This document shows, in pieces, positions 54,014 through 63,521 of a stretch of 64,000 bases of DNA (the first letter of the stretch is position 1; the number at the start of each line of letters is the position of its first letter). Location: positions 244,832 through 308,831 of the forward strand of contig NZ_PQCC01000002.1 of the NCBI RefSeq assembly GCF_002964785.1, written 5' to 3'. The notes beneath the pieces are model-generated. The model was not told the origin of the DNA. It made no database searches and saw only the letters and a list, made by a program, of their open reading frames with translations. This stretch comes from Pseudoalteromonas sp. T1lg48. Lineage in GTDB: Bacteria; Pseudomonadota; Gammaproteobacteria; Enterobacterales; Alteromonadaceae. The position numbers were made by a program, and so were the translations under genes.

Positions 54014-54808
54014 ATGGCGAAGATCTCCGTATCCACCTTGCTCAAAAAGAAGCAATCCGGTGAAAAAATTACTTCTTTAACCGCCTATGATGCCAGTTTT
54101 GCCAAACTGTTTGCCGACAATGGCGTTGATGCCGTGCTAGTGGGTGATTCCCTGGGTATGGTGTTACAAGGCGGCGATGACACCCTGGCGGTCAGCATCG
54201 ATGATATTGCCTATCATACTAAGTGCGTGCGCGCCGGTAGCCGCGAGCTTTTCGTTATTGCCGATATGCCCTTTATGACCTACAACAATGTCGAGCAAAG
54301 CTGTAGCAATGCCGCCAAGCTGATGCGAGCCGGTGCCAACATGGTAAAACTTGAAGGTGGCCAGTGGCTGCACGACAGCATTCGCGCCCTTACCCAGCAA
54401 GGTGTGCCGGTCTGTGGTCACCTTGGCTTAACGCCGCAATCCGTGCATGTTTTTGGTGGTTTTAAAATTCAGGGCCGCGATAAAGAGCAAGCCGATAAAA
54501 TGATTGCCGACGCTCAGGCTTTAGAGGCCGCAGGCGCTCAGCTGCTGGTACTTGAATGTATCCCCAGCGTGCTGGCCAAAGCCATTACCGAAGCGGTGAA
54601 CATTCCCACTATCGGTATAGGTGCGGGTAAAGACACGGATGGTCAGATTTTAGTAATGCATGATCTTGTGGGTATCTCTGCAGGTTATATCCCCAAGTTC
54701 TCAAAAAACTTCCTAGCAGAAACCGGCAATATGCCGGCGGCGGTGAAGAAATATTGTGACGATGTAAAAAGTGGTGCCTTCCCTGGGCCTGACCACGAGT
54801 TCAATTAA
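54014..54808 (+). CDS. panB: 3-methyl-2-oxobutanoate hydroxymethyltransferase
   Basis: PanB makes ketopantoate from ketoisovalerate and methylene-tetrahydrofolate, the first step to pantothenate and CoA. The 264-residue TIM barrel has [20 protein letters not shown], the metal site [33 protein letters not shown] and [15 protein letters not shown]. It is directly followed by panC (13-nt gap). Confidence 0.98.
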   Translation: MAKISVSTLLKKKQSGEKITSLTAYDASFAKLFADNGVDAVLVGDSLGMVLQGGDDTLAVSIDDIAYHTKCVRAGSRELFVIADMPFMTYNNVEQSCSNAAKLMRAGANMVKLEGGQWLHDSIRALTQQGVPVCGHLGLTPQSVHVFGGFKIQGRDKEQADKMIADAQALEAAGAQLLVLECIPSVLAKAITEAVNIPTIGIGAGKDTDGQILVMHDLVGISAGYIPKFSKNFLAETGNMPAAVKKYCDDVKSGAFPGPDHEFN

Positions 54809-54821
54809 GCGAAATTAGTGC

Positions 54822-55673
54822 ATGCAAACAACCAGCGAAATCCGTTCTCTTCGTAGTCAGGTGAAAGCCTGGCGTCAGGCGGGGCTAAGCGTCGCCTTTG
54901 TACCAACCATGGGCAACCTTCATGAAGGTCATTTCTCCTTGGTCGATAAGGCTAAAACCCTGGCCGACAAGGTGGTGGTCAGCATCTTTGTTAACCCCAT
55001 GCAATTTGGTGCTAATGAAGACCTGGATGCCTATCCACGCACCCTGCAGCAAGACCAACAAGGCCTTAGCGAACGCGGCGCCGACTATTTATTTACGCCC
55101 ACGGTAGACACCATTTACCCCAATGGCTTGGGCAGCCAAAGCTTTGTCGATGTGCCCGAAGTGTCCATGGGATACTGCGGCGGTTCACGCCCAGGTCACT
55201 TCCGCGGTGTAGCCACAGTAGTGACCAAGCTGTTTAACCTGGTGCAACCGGATTTTGCCTGTTTTGGCGAGAAAGACTTTCAGCAGTTGCAGGTGATCAA
55301 AACCATGGTCCGTGACCTGTCTATTCCGGTGGAAGTGATAGGCGTGCCGACGCAACGCGACGTCAATGGTCTGGCCCTGAGTTCGCGTAACGGTTATCTG
55401 AGCGACGCGCAAAAACAGCAAGCCACCGTGCTCTTTGCCACCCTGAACTGGGTCAAGGAACAACTTCTGGATGGTATTAAAGACTTTGCCGACCTTGAAC
55501 AACAAGCCAAGGCGCGCATTGCCGCCGCGGGCCTGGTTGTTGACTACTTCAGTATTGCCGAGCGCAACACCTTGCGCCGTGCCGAGCAGCAAGACAGCCA
55601 GCTGGTTATTTTAGCTGCCGCTTTTGTTGATAAAGTAAGACTTATCGACAATTTGCCGCTAGACTGCAAATAG
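54822..55673 (+). CDS. panC: Pantothenate synthetase
   Basis: PanC joins pantoate and beta-alanine with ATP. The 283-residue protein has the nucleotidyltransferase motif [20 protein letters not shown] (HxGH), [32 protein letters not shown] and [11 protein letters not shown]. It ends the pan operon; a lipoprotein gene follows after 26 nt. Confidence 0.98.
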   Translation: MQTTSEIRSLRSQVKAWRQAGLSVAFVPTMGNLHEGHFSLVDKAKTLADKVVVSIFVNPMQFGANEDLDAYPRTLQQDQQGLSERGADYLFTPTVDTIYPNGLGSQSFVDVPEVSMGYCGGSRPGHFRGVATVVTKLFNLVQPDFACFGEKDFQQLQVIKTMVRDLSIPVEVIGVPTQRDVNGLALSSRNGYLSDAQKQQATVLFATLNWVKEQLLDGIKDFADLEQQAKARIAAAGLVVDYFSIAERNTLRRAEQQDSQLVILAAAFVDKVRLIDNLPLDCK

Positions 55674-55699
55674 AACAGAAGAATAAACAAGGTGATAGG

Positions 55700-55942
55700 A
55701 TGAACAAAGCGATACCTTCTGCGGCACTTGCAGGTGCATTAATGCTGTTGCTCGGGGGCTGCAAAAATGGCGTCAACAACCCGGAACTCAATCAATGTGC
55801 GCAACAAAACTACCAATGTGAAAGCAGCTGCAACAACAGCAGCATTGATGACAGCATGACCAATCAGGTGTGTGTGGCACAGTGCCAGGAAGTGTATAAC
55901 CGCTGTAAGAAACAGGCCGAGAAGCTCGGCGACACAAAGTAA
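55700..55942 (+). CDS. Small cysteine-rich lipoprotein
   Basis: The product is 80 residues with a lipoprotein signal (MNKAIPSAALAGALMLLLGG then Cys, lipobox LGGC). The mature part has six further cysteines (QCAQQNYQCESSCNN, VCVAQCQEVYNRC), suggesting three disulfides in the periplasm. No family is recognised. It lies close behind panC and may share its transcript; a terminator follows. Confidence 0.75.
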   Translation: MNKAIPSAALAGALMLLLGGCKNGVNNPELNQCAQQNYQCESSCNNSSIDDSMTNQVCVAQCQEVYNRCKKQAEKLGDTK

Positions 55943-55956
55943 CTCTATCCCTTGAT

Positions 55957-55981
55957 ACGGCATCCATTGGATGCCGTTTTT
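55957..55981. terminator. Terminator after the lipoprotein gene
   Basis: ACGGCATCC-att-GGATGCCGT is followed by TTTT. Confidence 0.88.
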
Positions 55982-55985
55982 CGTT

Positions 55986-56381
55986 TTAAGGCAGTTGCAA
56001 CGCCTGTTTTAGCTCGGCAATTTGCTGCTCGCTGTATGGCTTACTCGGATGCAGCCCCCACACTGGCCTGGGCCAGGCGATATCGGTGCGATAACGGGCA
56101 ATATGATGAATGTGCAGTTGCGGCACCATGTTACCCAGCGCCGCAATATTAAGCTTATCCGGATTAAACACCGACTTTAATAACTGACTCAACCGCGCCG
56201 ACTCCTGCATCAACATTAGTTGCTCCTGCTCGGTTAAATCGATGATCTCGGTAACCCCCTCCTTGCGCGGCACCAGGATAAACCAGGGGTACTGGCTGTC
56301 ATTCATCAGCAACAGCTTACACAGGGGCCAGTCGGCTAGTTCAATACAGTCTTTTTGTAATTCGGGCGCCAAAGAAAACAT
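55986..56381 (-). CDS. HIT domain protein
   Basis: This 131-residue protein belongs to the histidine triad superfamily of nucleotide hydrolases. It has DWPLCKLLLMNDSQYPWFIL then LVPRK in the first half and QLHIHHIARYRTDIAWPRPV as the active-site region. The motif reads H-I-H-H rather than the usual HxHxHxx, as in this branch of the family. The in-frame upstream extension from a TTG is rejected: the ATG at 56379-56381 has GAGGAG upstream. It is convergent with the lipoprotein gene and divergent from the S9 peptidase. Confidence 0.85.
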   Translation of the reverse strand: MFSLAPELQKDCIELADWPLCKLLLMNDSQYPWFILVPRKEGVTEIIDLTEQEQLMLMQESARLSQLLKSVFNPDKLNIAALGNMVPQLHIHHIARYRTDIAWPRPVWGLHPSKPYSEQQIAELKQALQLP

Positions 56382-56471
56382 ATCTGCTCCTCTTGTTTGA
56401 TGGCATAAAGTTGCGCTGCCCCTGGTGCATGAGTACCATCGGACATAGGATTCCAACAATAAGGTTTACCC

Positions 56472-58703
56472 GTGTCTAAAACAACCAAATACTTATCTCT
56501 GGCGCTAGCCAGTGGCTTGGCGTGCAGCGCCGCCAACGCCAAAGAGCTCAGCCTGGAACGTATCTTTGACGACCCTAACCTTGCCGGCACGGCCCCGGTG
56601 CAATTAAAGTTTTCTCCAGATGGTAGCCGCGTTACCTATTTGCAGGGTAAAAAAGACGACTACAACCGGTACGATTTATGGGAATACAACCTCAAAGACA
56701 ACAGCAATCGTCTGCTGGTCGACTCCCAGGCGCTGTTTTCCGGCCCGGAAACCCTGTCCGATGAAGAAAAGGCGCGCCGCGAGCGCCAGCGCATCTTTGG
56801 CCGTGGCATTTTAGAATACACCTGGTCTAAAGACGGCCAGGCGCTGTTATTCCCTCTCAATGGCGATCTTTACTACTACCAGTTAGCAACGGGCAAAAGC
56901 CGCAAGCTGACCGATACCGAAGCCTTTGAAACCGATGCCCGCTTCTCGCCCAAGGGCAACTATGTGTCCTTTATCCGTGAGCAAAACCTCTATGCCCTGG
57001 CGCTAGACAGTGGTAAAGAAATCCAGCTGACCAAGGATGGCGGCGGCGTTATTAAAAATGGCATGGCCGAGTTTGTCGCCCAGGAAGAAATGAGCCGTAT
57101 GACCGGCTACTGGTGGGCCGGCGATGAAAGCAAAATTGCCTTTACCCGCATCGATGAAACGCCGGTAGCCGAGGCGATCCGCAACGAAATCTATGCCGAA
57201 GAAGTGAAGCTTTTCAATCAGCGCTATCCCTTCACCGGCACCGATAATGTTGAAATCGAGTTGGGCGTTGTCACCCTCAACGAGCAGCACATTGATTGGG
57301 TTGACCTGGGTGAAGAAAAAGACATCTACATTGCCCGTGCCGATTGGCTAAAAGACAATAAAACCCTGTCTTATCAATGGCAAGACCGTGCCCAGCACAA
57401 CCTCGAACTACGCTTCTACAACAGCGAAACGAAAACGCAAAAGGTGGCCCTGAAAGAAACCAGCGATACCTGGATCAACTTGCACTTCGACCTTAAGTTT
57501 TTAAAAGACAAGCAGCACTTTGTCTGGGCATCGGAACGTGATGGCTTTAAGCATCTCTATCTGTATAAAATTGATGGCACCTTGGTACGCCAGATCACCT
57601 CGGGTGAGTGGATTGTCGAAGCCATTAAGGGTGTGGACGAGAAAAAGGGCCTGATCTACTTTGCCGGTCGCAAAGACACGCCGCTTGAAAGCCACCTGTA
57701 TAGCACGCCACTGTTTGAGCAAGGCGAGATCACCCGCATCACCAACAGCGGCGAATACCACAATGTGGTGATGGCCGATGATCAGCAAACCTTTATCGAC
57801 AGTGCCTCTGCGGTGAATCGCCCTCCTTATGTGGCGCTGCGCAAAGCCAATGGCGACTTTATTACCTGGCTGGAGCAAAACGAGCTTAATGACACTCATC
57901 CGCTCACGCCATACCTGAGCGATCTGGTGGAGCCTGAATATGGCACTATCGAGGCGGAAGACGGGCAAATCATGCATTACCGCCTGTTTAAACCGCGCAA
58001 ACTAAACAAGAAGCAAAAGCACCCGGTGATGGTGAACGTTTACGGTGGTCCTCATGCCCAACGAGTGACTAATAGCTGGCGCAGTAAGAACCTGTATTTC
58101 CAATACATGGTGCAGCAAGGCTATGTGGTCTTCCAACTTGATAACCGCGGCTCATATAACCGTGGCAAGCGCTTTGAAGACGTGATCTACAAACACCTGG
58201 GCGAGGCCGAAGTACGCGACCAGATCAAGGGCGTTGAGTTCCTGCGTACCCTGGAGTATGTCGACCCTGAGCGCATCGGCATTTATGGTCACAGCTACGG
58301 CGGCTATATGGCACTGATGACCATGTTTAAAGCCGGCGATTACTTTAAAGCCGGTGTATCCGGGGCTCCGGTGACCGACTGGGCACTGTACGATACTCAC
58401 TATACCGAGCGCTACCTAAGCCACCCGAAAACCAATGCCAAGGGTTATGAGCAAAGTGCGGTATTCCCCTATGTGGATGGCCTCAAAGGCCCGCTGATGA
58501 TTTATCACGGTATGGCCGATGACAACGTGCTATTCACCCATGCCACCAAGCTGTTTAAGCAACTACAGGATAAGGCCCTGCCGTTTGAAATGATGACCTA
58601 TCCGGGCTCGAAGCACAGCTTACGCGGTAAAAAGGTGCAAACCCACCTGCATCAAACCATTACCGATTTCTTCAATCGTCACTTCGATATGGAAGAAAAA
58701 TAA
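56472..58703 (+). CDS. S9 family peptidase, dipeptidyl peptidase IV-like
   Basis: This exported serine peptidase of 743 residues has a signal peptide (KYLSLALASGLACSAANA), an eight-bladed propeller (about 30-470) and an alpha/beta-hydrolase domain. The double-Glu motif that binds the substrate N-terminus is AEFVAQEEMSRMTGYWW, as in DPP-IV. Catalytic residues are Ser in IGIYGHSYGGYMALM, Asp in GMADDNVLFTHA and His in GSKHSLRG. It probably releases X-Pro or X-Ala dipeptides in the periplasm. The start is GTG at 56472. Confidence 0.93.
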   Translation: MSKTTKYLSLALASGLACSAANAKELSLERIFDDPNLAGTAPVQLKFSPDGSRVTYLQGKKDDYNRYDLWEYNLKDNSNRLLVDSQALFSGPETLSDEEKARRERQRIFGRGILEYTWSKDGQALLFPLNGDLYYYQLATGKSRKLTDTEAFETDARFSPKGNYVSFIREQNLYALALDSGKEIQLTKDGGGVIKNGMAEFVAQEEMSRMTGYWWAGDESKIAFTRIDETPVAEAIRNEIYAEEVKLFNQRYPFTGTDNVEIELGVVTLNEQHIDWVDLGEEKDIYIARADWLKDNKTLSYQWQDRAQHNLELRFYNSETKTQKVALKETSDTWINLHFDLKFLKDKQHFVWASERDGFKHLYLYKIDGTLVRQITSGEWIVEAIKGVDEKKGLIYFAGRKDTPLESHLYSTPLFEQGEITRITNSGEYHNVVMADDQQTFIDSASAVNRPPYVALRKANGDFITWLEQNELNDTHPLTPYLSDLVEPEYGTIEAEDGQIMHYRLFKPRKLNKKQKHPVMVNVYGGPHAQRVTNSWRSKNLYFQYMVQQGYVVFQLDNRGSYNRGKRFEDVIYKHLGEAEVRDQIKGVEFLRTLEYVDPERIGIYGHSYGGYMALMTMFKAGDYFKAGVSGAPVTDWALYDTHYTERYLSHPKTNAKGYEQSAVFPYVDGLKGPLMIYHGMADDNVLFTHATKLFKQLQDKALPFEMMTYPGSKHSLRGKKVQTHLHQTITDFFNRHFDMEEK

Positions 58704-58717
58704 GTCGTACTAAATAT

Positions 58718-58747
58718 AAAAAAGGCTGGGAATTCCCAGCCTTTTTT
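58718..58747. terminator. Bidirectional terminator after the S9 peptidase
   Basis: AAAAAAGGCTGGG-aatt-CCCAGCCTTTTTT is a perfect palindrome. Confidence 0.95.
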
Positions 58748-58758
58748 ATGTCTTGGAT

Positions 58759-58797
58759 TGTAGGTTGGCTTTGTCGGCGCAGAGCACCGACCTACAA
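58759..58797. repeat. REP-like dispersed palindrome
   Basis: TTGTAGGTTGG at 58759-58769 pairs with CCGACCTACAA at 58787-58797 with one mismatch, around GTCGGCGCAGAGCACCGAC. The right 28 nt match 13993-14020 at 27 positions. It lies between convergent genes, directly after a terminator. Confidence 0.75.
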
Positions 58798-58823
58798 GTG
58801 AGCCAAGTCGTTTTTAACCGCTA

Positions 58824-60365
58824 TTAACGGCAGTACTTGGCGAACAATGCCGCCACGGTCGGCGCCGTCGGTTTACCATGCTGCCAGTCGCCACCCTCGA
58901 CGCCGCTACCGGCAATATCCATATGCACATAAGGCAATGGCTGGTCGCTGTCTAAGCCGTGCTTATCAAGGCCAGACACTATGGCTAAGAAGGCCATCGG
59001 GAACTGGTGACCACGAGCGGTTACCGCTGAAGGCGCATTGTTACTGGAAAGCAGATCATCGGCCTGAGTGCGCGGCTGGACAAAGTCATAGTCTTCACGA
59101 CGCGAGCGAGAAACCTCTGCGCAGTCGGCCCATAAATCGCCATGCTCAACCAGCTGTTGCGATACCTTAGCGGCGCGAGCCGGACCATTTTCAACATAGG
59201 CGCTGTATGGACCTACGGCGCGTGCGGCATGGCCGGTTAGCGTGGCCACGGTGAAGATAGCCGGGTTCACTTCATTTTTCGCTAAGTCTTTGGCTTCGCT
59301 TAACAGATCACCCATGGCCAGACGACCCTCGGCATCCGTATTACCTATGCGTACACGTACGCCTTCACGGCCGGTGATGATCTCATCGGGAACGAAACAA
59401 TCCGAGCCGATAGAATTACGCACCACGGCCAGGTAAGCAATAACCTTAACGCCTTTAGGCTGCGCCTCGGCCACCGCCTTCATAAAACCGGCTACCGATG
59501 CGGCACCGCCCTTATCGCGGCTCATACCAGCCATAAAACCGCCTACCTTCAGATCGGCACCACCTGTGTCATACACCAGACCTTTACCCACGAAGATAAG
59601 GGTACGTTCAACGTCGCCCTCGGGCACATAGGCCAGTTTTACTACGCGCGGATGATGACGCTCGACCGCGTAAGAGGCGCGGGCTACCGTGCTTAGCAGC
59701 GGGTAATCCTTGTCGATGGTGGCGATGTCGCTGATCACCTCGGCAGTCACCTTGGTGCCCTTAAATAAATCCACACAGTAATCGGCAAAACGCGGCGGTG
59801 CCATGCGCTCAGGCTCGGTACCACATAGATCGCGAGCGGCATACTGACCGGCGGCAATGGCATTCATCTGCTTAAGTTGCTCTTCGCTCGCACCAACAAC
59901 GCCGATGGCTTGAATAGGAGAAATCGCGTCGCCGTGATACTCACGCGCTTCAAGAGGCTGCCATAGCGCCTGATTAGCACCCAAAAAGGCCACTTCGCTG
60001 GCAAACTCATACCCAGAAAGCTCGCTGATACCAGACACAAACAAGGCAGGCTTCACGGCACCGGCTTGCTTAGCCAGCTCAATACCGGCCTTAGCGGCGG
60101 CATATACGCGGCGAACGTCATCATAGTCACGATTCAAAGGCCCGGTCGGAGCAAGAATAAGACGCTGAGCCGGCGCCGATTCACACACCACAAGCGCACA
60201 TTGCTTACCAATGCGGCTGTCTACGGCGCTGTGTTGGCGCAATACGTCAAGGTAAGGCTGGGGCACTGAATCCAGGCTGGCGCTGATAATGATTAGGGCA
60301 TCGAACTGTTCTGCTGCGCTTGCGGCATCAACACTGGCGCAGGCAATGGCGTGGGCATAAGACAT
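58824..60365 (-). CDS. M17 family leucyl aminopeptidase-like protein
   Basis: This 513-residue metallopeptidase is a divergent M17 member. The active-site segments are VGKGLVYDTGGADLKVGGFM, MSRDKGGAASVAGF and IGNTDAEGRLAMGDLLSEA; the metal-binding Lys, Asp and Glu positions of LAP are kept although the surrounding residues differ (VYDTGG for FDSGG). The ATG at 60363-60365 (MSYAHAIACASVD) has AGGA 8 nt upstream, and that sequence lies in a strong hairpin described below. It is downstream of cstA on the same strand with about 115 nt between. Confidence 0.88.
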   Translation of the reverse strand: MSYAHAIACASVDAASAAEQFDALIIISASLDSVPQPYLDVLRQHSAVDSRIGKQCALVVCESAPAQRLILAPTGPLNRDYDDVRRVYAAAKAGIELAKQAGAVKPALFVSGISELSGYEFASEVAFLGANQALWQPLEAREYHGDAISPIQAIGVVGASEEQLKQMNAIAAGQYAARDLCGTEPERMAPPRFADYCVDLFKGTKVTAEVISDIATIDKDYPLLSTVARASYAVERHHPRVVKLAYVPEGDVERTLIFVGKGLVYDTGGADLKVGGFMAGMSRDKGGAASVAGFMKAVAEAQPKGVKVIAYLAVVRNSIGSDCFVPDEIITGREGVRVRIGNTDAEGRLAMGDLLSEAKDLAKNEVNPAIFTVATLTGHAARAVGPYSAYVENGPARAAKVSQQLVEHGDLWADCAEVSRSRREDYDFVQPRTQADDLLSSNNAPSAVTARGHQFPMAFLAIVSGLDKHGLDSDQPLPYVHMDIAGSGVEGGDWQHGKPTAPTVAALFAKYCR

Positions 60366-60398
60366 AAAAAAGGTCCTAAATTTAAACAAAGGACCTTT
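60366..60398 (-). promoter_or_regulatory. Terminator-like hairpin covering the ribosome-binding site of the M17 gene
   Basis: On the minus strand AAAGGTCCT (60398-60390) pairs perfectly with AGGACCTTT (60377-60369) around a 12-nt AT-rich loop. The right arm contains the AGGA ribosome-binding site, and a run of T leads straight into the ATG at 60365. The shape is that of a Rho-independent terminator placed at the start codon, so it could attenuate transcription or block translation. Confidence 0.7.
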
Positions 60399-60479
60399 AT
60401 TATCGGTGATTTAGCGCCCCTTTACTACCGGGTGCATAGCTTAGCGCCGCGGCCTGTAAAGGAGCTTGGCAAGCAAGCC

Positions 60480-62165
60480 TTACGACGAGGCTTTGTTTGC
60501 TTGTTCATCACGCCGGTGGGTGACTATGACCGACCAGGCTTCAAGCATGACCAACACGCTAACCACCAGCACAATGGCATCCAGGCTGACCAGCAACCAG
60601 TTGCCCTGCTCATAGTATTCGACCAGTTTAATCAAGCCGGCGAAAAAGGCCATGGTAAGTACAAATACCATGGGGATCAGGGTATATATGGCCGGGCGAC
60701 CCGCCTTAATCAGCATCACCGAAATAACCAACAGGGTCAAACTGGCAAGGATCTGGTTGGTTGAACCAAATAATGGCCAGATGATCATGCCACCGCTGCC
60801 CGATGAGCCGCCGGCACCAAAGGCCAGCAGCAAACAACATCCCACCGCGACCAAGGTTGCGATAATGCCATTTTTCAACACACCAAGATTATAGATTTCG
60901 CCCCATTCCTGAATAATGTAGCGCTGCAAACGCACCCCGGAGTCCATGGTGGTACCGGCAAACAGCACCACCATCACCGCCAACAGGGTTGAGGCCACTT
61001 CGGTGGAGATACCCCAGCCGCTTTCAATGAGATTGGCACCGCCGGTAATAAAGGCGTTCACGCTGCCAGCCCCGAGGTGACTGTAGATCTCATGCCACTC
61101 CTCGGGAGAGACGGCCAAGGCCACACCGCTCACCGCCACCAGGGTGATCAGCGCCAAACAGCCCTCGCCCACGGCACCGAGGTAACCCACAAAACGACCG
61201 TCGGTTTCCTTATCCAGTTGTTTAGAGCTGGTACCGGAGGAGACGATGCCGTGGAAGCCGGACACCGCACCACAGGCTATGGTCACAAACAACAGCGGAA
61301 TAATACTTGGGGTATCGACCGCGGTTTGGGTGTTAAAGGCCGGCGCCGTGATATCCGGCATGGACACAAACACCGCCCCATAAAGCAGCACCAGACCCAC
61401 CAGCAATTGCATGCCGTTGATAAAGTCGCGCGGTTGCAACAGCATCCATACCGGCAGTAAGGACGCAATGGCGGCATAAATAAAGAGAATAATGATCCAG
61501 TTAGCCTTATCGGCCAGGCCAAACATTTCCGTGGGCAGAGCCAGTGGCATGGAGCTGCCCATATAGATGGTGGCATAGAGCACACCGACGCCGATGGCAC
61601 ATAACGGAATCAGCGGCACCTTACGGTGCAGCAGCTGACCTATGATCAGCGCCACCACGATGGCCGACCAGGCCGGGAACACCGCATTGGGTTGTGCCAC
61701 AAAGGAGTTGGCGATCACCACTCCGAACACCGCGTTCACCATCAGCAGCACCAGGAACACCACTATCATAAATAATGAGCGGGTACGCTTGCCGATTACC
61801 GACTCCGACAGCGCGCCCATTGACTTACCCTTATGGCGGGCACTGGCCCAAAGCGCTCCCATATCGTGCACACCGGCGAAGAAGATGGTACCTAATACCA
61901 CCCACAGCACCGCCGGCACCCAACCCCAGTACACGGCAATGGCCGGACCCACTATGGGCGCGGCACCGGCTACCGAGGTAAAATGGTGCCCCCAAAGTAC
62001 CACCTTGTTGGTGGGCACATAATCGACACCGTCCTCTAGCTCGTGAGCTGGCGTTACAAACCTGTCATCCATGCGAAATATTTTTTCAGCAATAAACTTG
62101 GAATACACCAGCCAGCCAAATAACATGCCGATGATGCCAAGCAAGACAATAACAACCGATTGCAT
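60480..62165 (-). CDS. cstA: Carbon starvation protein A family transporter
   Basis: CstA is an inner-membrane transporter for peptides and pyruvate, induced on carbon starvation. The 561-residue protein has about 15 helices. Characteristic segments are LEDGVDYVPTNKVVLWGHHF then TSVAGAAPIVGPAIA near the N-terminus, FAGVHDMGALWASARHKGKS, and SGFHGIVSSGTSSKQLDKE. It is shorter than E. coli CstA (701), as in many marine bacteria. The aminopeptidase gene downstream would suit imported peptides. Confidence 0.94.
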   Translation of the reverse strand: MQSVVIVLLGIIGMLFGWLVYSKFIAEKIFRMDDRFVTPAHELEDGVDYVPTNKVVLWGHHFTSVAGAAPIVGPAIAVYWGWVPAVLWVVLGTIFFAGVHDMGALWASARHKGKSMGALSESVIGKRTRSLFMIVVFLVLLMVNAVFGVVIANSFVAQPNAVFPAWSAIVVALIIGQLLHRKVPLIPLCAIGVGVLYATIYMGSSMPLALPTEMFGLADKANWIIILFIYAAIASLLPVWMLLQPRDFINGMQLLVGLVLLYGAVFVSMPDITAPAFNTQTAVDTPSIIPLLFVTIACGAVSGFHGIVSSGTSSKQLDKETDGRFVGYLGAVGEGCLALITLVAVSGVALAVSPEEWHEIYSHLGAGSVNAFITGGANLIESGWGISTEVASTLLAVMVVLFAGTTMDSGVRLQRYIIQEWGEIYNLGVLKNGIIATLVAVGCCLLLAFGAGGSSGSGGMIIWPLFGSTNQILASLTLLVISVMLIKAGRPAIYTLIPMVFVLTMAFFAGLIKLVEYYEQGNWLLVSLDAIVLVVSVLVMLEAWSVIVTHRRDEQANKASS

Positions 62166-62279
62166 AGTCTTCTCTCTTTGTTTTTGTAGTCACAAGGGTT
62201 AAGCGTTGTAACGCACGAGCGCGTTTACGCAAAAACTCAGATTCACCTTATCAGCATAGTGTAAAAATACACTAGCGCT

Positions 62280-63338
62280 TTAGTCTAAGATGCTCAGCTG
62301 CTTGACTTCGTGCGGCTCATTGTCTACGCCCACGCCCAACCCCAGAAGCCTCACCTCTGGGGTCACGCCGCGTTCATAGGCCTTGCCCAGCAAGGCATTA
62401 AATACCTCGAGGCTAAGGCTGCGCCCACTCTGATCCGCCGTAGTGACATGAAAGTCGGCAAACTTTACCTTAACCGAGAGTTTATTGATGCGCTGGTGTA
62501 ACTGCTGCTTATCAAGGCGCGCTGTGAGCTCTTCGAGCAGTGCCGGTAACGCTTGTTGGCACTGCTCTAGCGAGGTTTTATTGTATTCGTAGGTGTGTTC
62601 CACACTGAGGGATTTGCGCACTCGCTCGGTGCTGACCGCACCGACCACCCGACCGGCACATTTTTGATATAAGGAGGCGCCAAAGTTTCCCAAGTGCTGT
62701 TGCATCCAGGCCATGCCCTTATCGAGTACATCCTGACCCTTAAACAGACTGTGGGCATGCAGTTTCTCTATGGTGACCTTGCCGACCCCGGGTATTTTTT
62801 TTAGATCCAAAGCCGCTAAAAACGCCGGAACCTGCTCAGGGGTGATCACACACTGGCCATTGGGCTTGTTTTCGTCGCTGGCAATTTTGGCTATAAACTT
62901 TATCGGCGCTATGCCGGCGGAGGCCGTAAGCCCGGTTTCGGCATAGATTTCCTGTCTGATTTGCTCGGCGATCAGGGTGGCACTGCCCTTACAGGCACGA
63001 GCATCGGTGACATCAAGGTAGGCCTCGTCCAGCGACAAGGGTTCGATCAATTCGGTATAGCGGCGAAAAATCGCCCGTATCTGCTGCGACACCTCTTTGT
63101 ACACCTGCATGCGCCCGGGCACGATAACCAGCTCAGGGCAGAGCTGCTTGGCATGGTAGTTGGACATGGCCGAACGCACCCCGTATTGGCGGGCGATATA
63201 ATTGGCGGTGGACAGCACCCCGCGACGACTTTTGCCGCCGATCGCCAAAGGCACCGTGGCAAGCTTAGGGTTATCACGCATTTCCACTGCGGCATAAAAG
63301 CAATCCATATCGATATGGATAAATTTCTTCATGGCCAA
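62280..63338 (-). CDS. dinB: DNA polymerase IV (Y family)
   Basis: Pol IV is an error-prone translesion polymerase. The 352-residue protein has the catalytic aspartate in FIHIDMDCFYAAVEM and the SLDEAYLDVTDA motif, the helix-hairpin-helix KKIPGVGKVTIEKLHAH, and a little-finger domain. The C-terminus (HEVKQLSILD) resembles a beta-clamp-binding peptide (QLSIL). Length matches E. coli DinB (351). Two ATGs are 6 nt apart; neither has a strong ribosome-binding site. No canonical LexA box was found upstream. Confidence 0.95.
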   Translation of the reverse strand: MAMKKFIHIDMDCFYAAVEMRDNPKLATVPLAIGGKSRRGVLSTANYIARQYGVRSAMSNYHAKQLCPELVIVPGRMQVYKEVSQQIRAIFRRYTELIEPLSLDEAYLDVTDARACKGSATLIAEQIRQEIYAETGLTASAGIAPIKFIAKIASDENKPNGQCVITPEQVPAFLAALDLKKIPGVGKVTIEKLHAHSLFKGQDVLDKGMAWMQQHLGNFGASLYQKCAGRVVGAVSTERVRKSLSVEHTYEYNKTSLEQCQQALPALLEELTARLDKQQLHQRINKLSVKVKFADFHVTTADQSGRSLSLEVFNALLGKAYERGVTPEVRLLGLGVGVDNEPHEVKQLSILD

Positions 63339-63394
63339 GAGAGAAGTAAACCGTTTTGCCTATCTTCGCAGATACGCATCAACAAAACCACAAA

Positions 63395-63416
63395 ATACTG
63401 TATAAAATACTGTATA
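63395..63416. repeat. Tandem ATACTGTATA elements upstream of dinB
   Basis: ATACTGTATA occurs at 63395-63404 and 63407-63416, a 12-nt period. Each resembles half of a LexA box (CTGTATAT), but they are direct, not inverted. They lie about 60-80 nt upstream of the dinB ATG in its promoter region. Confidence 0.45.
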
Positions 63417-63463
63417 GAATTAATGTGAGCGGCAATTACACGTTAAGGCTCAAGGTGGACACT

Positions 63464-63488
63464 AAAAAACCGGCCTAGGCCGGTTTTT
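63464..63488. terminator. Terminator between the partial gene and dinB
   Basis: AAAAAACCGGCC-ta-GGCCGGTTTTT is a perfect stem. On the minus strand it ends the gene at 63522. Confidence 0.92.
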
Positions 63489-63521
63489 AAAACTCATTGT
63501 CTGGGTAATCAAGAAGTCTCT

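Noticed and set aside
63390..63420. LexA box upstream of dinB
   Set aside because: CTGT is present twice but no ACAG follows at the required distance on the same strand; the elements are direct repeats.
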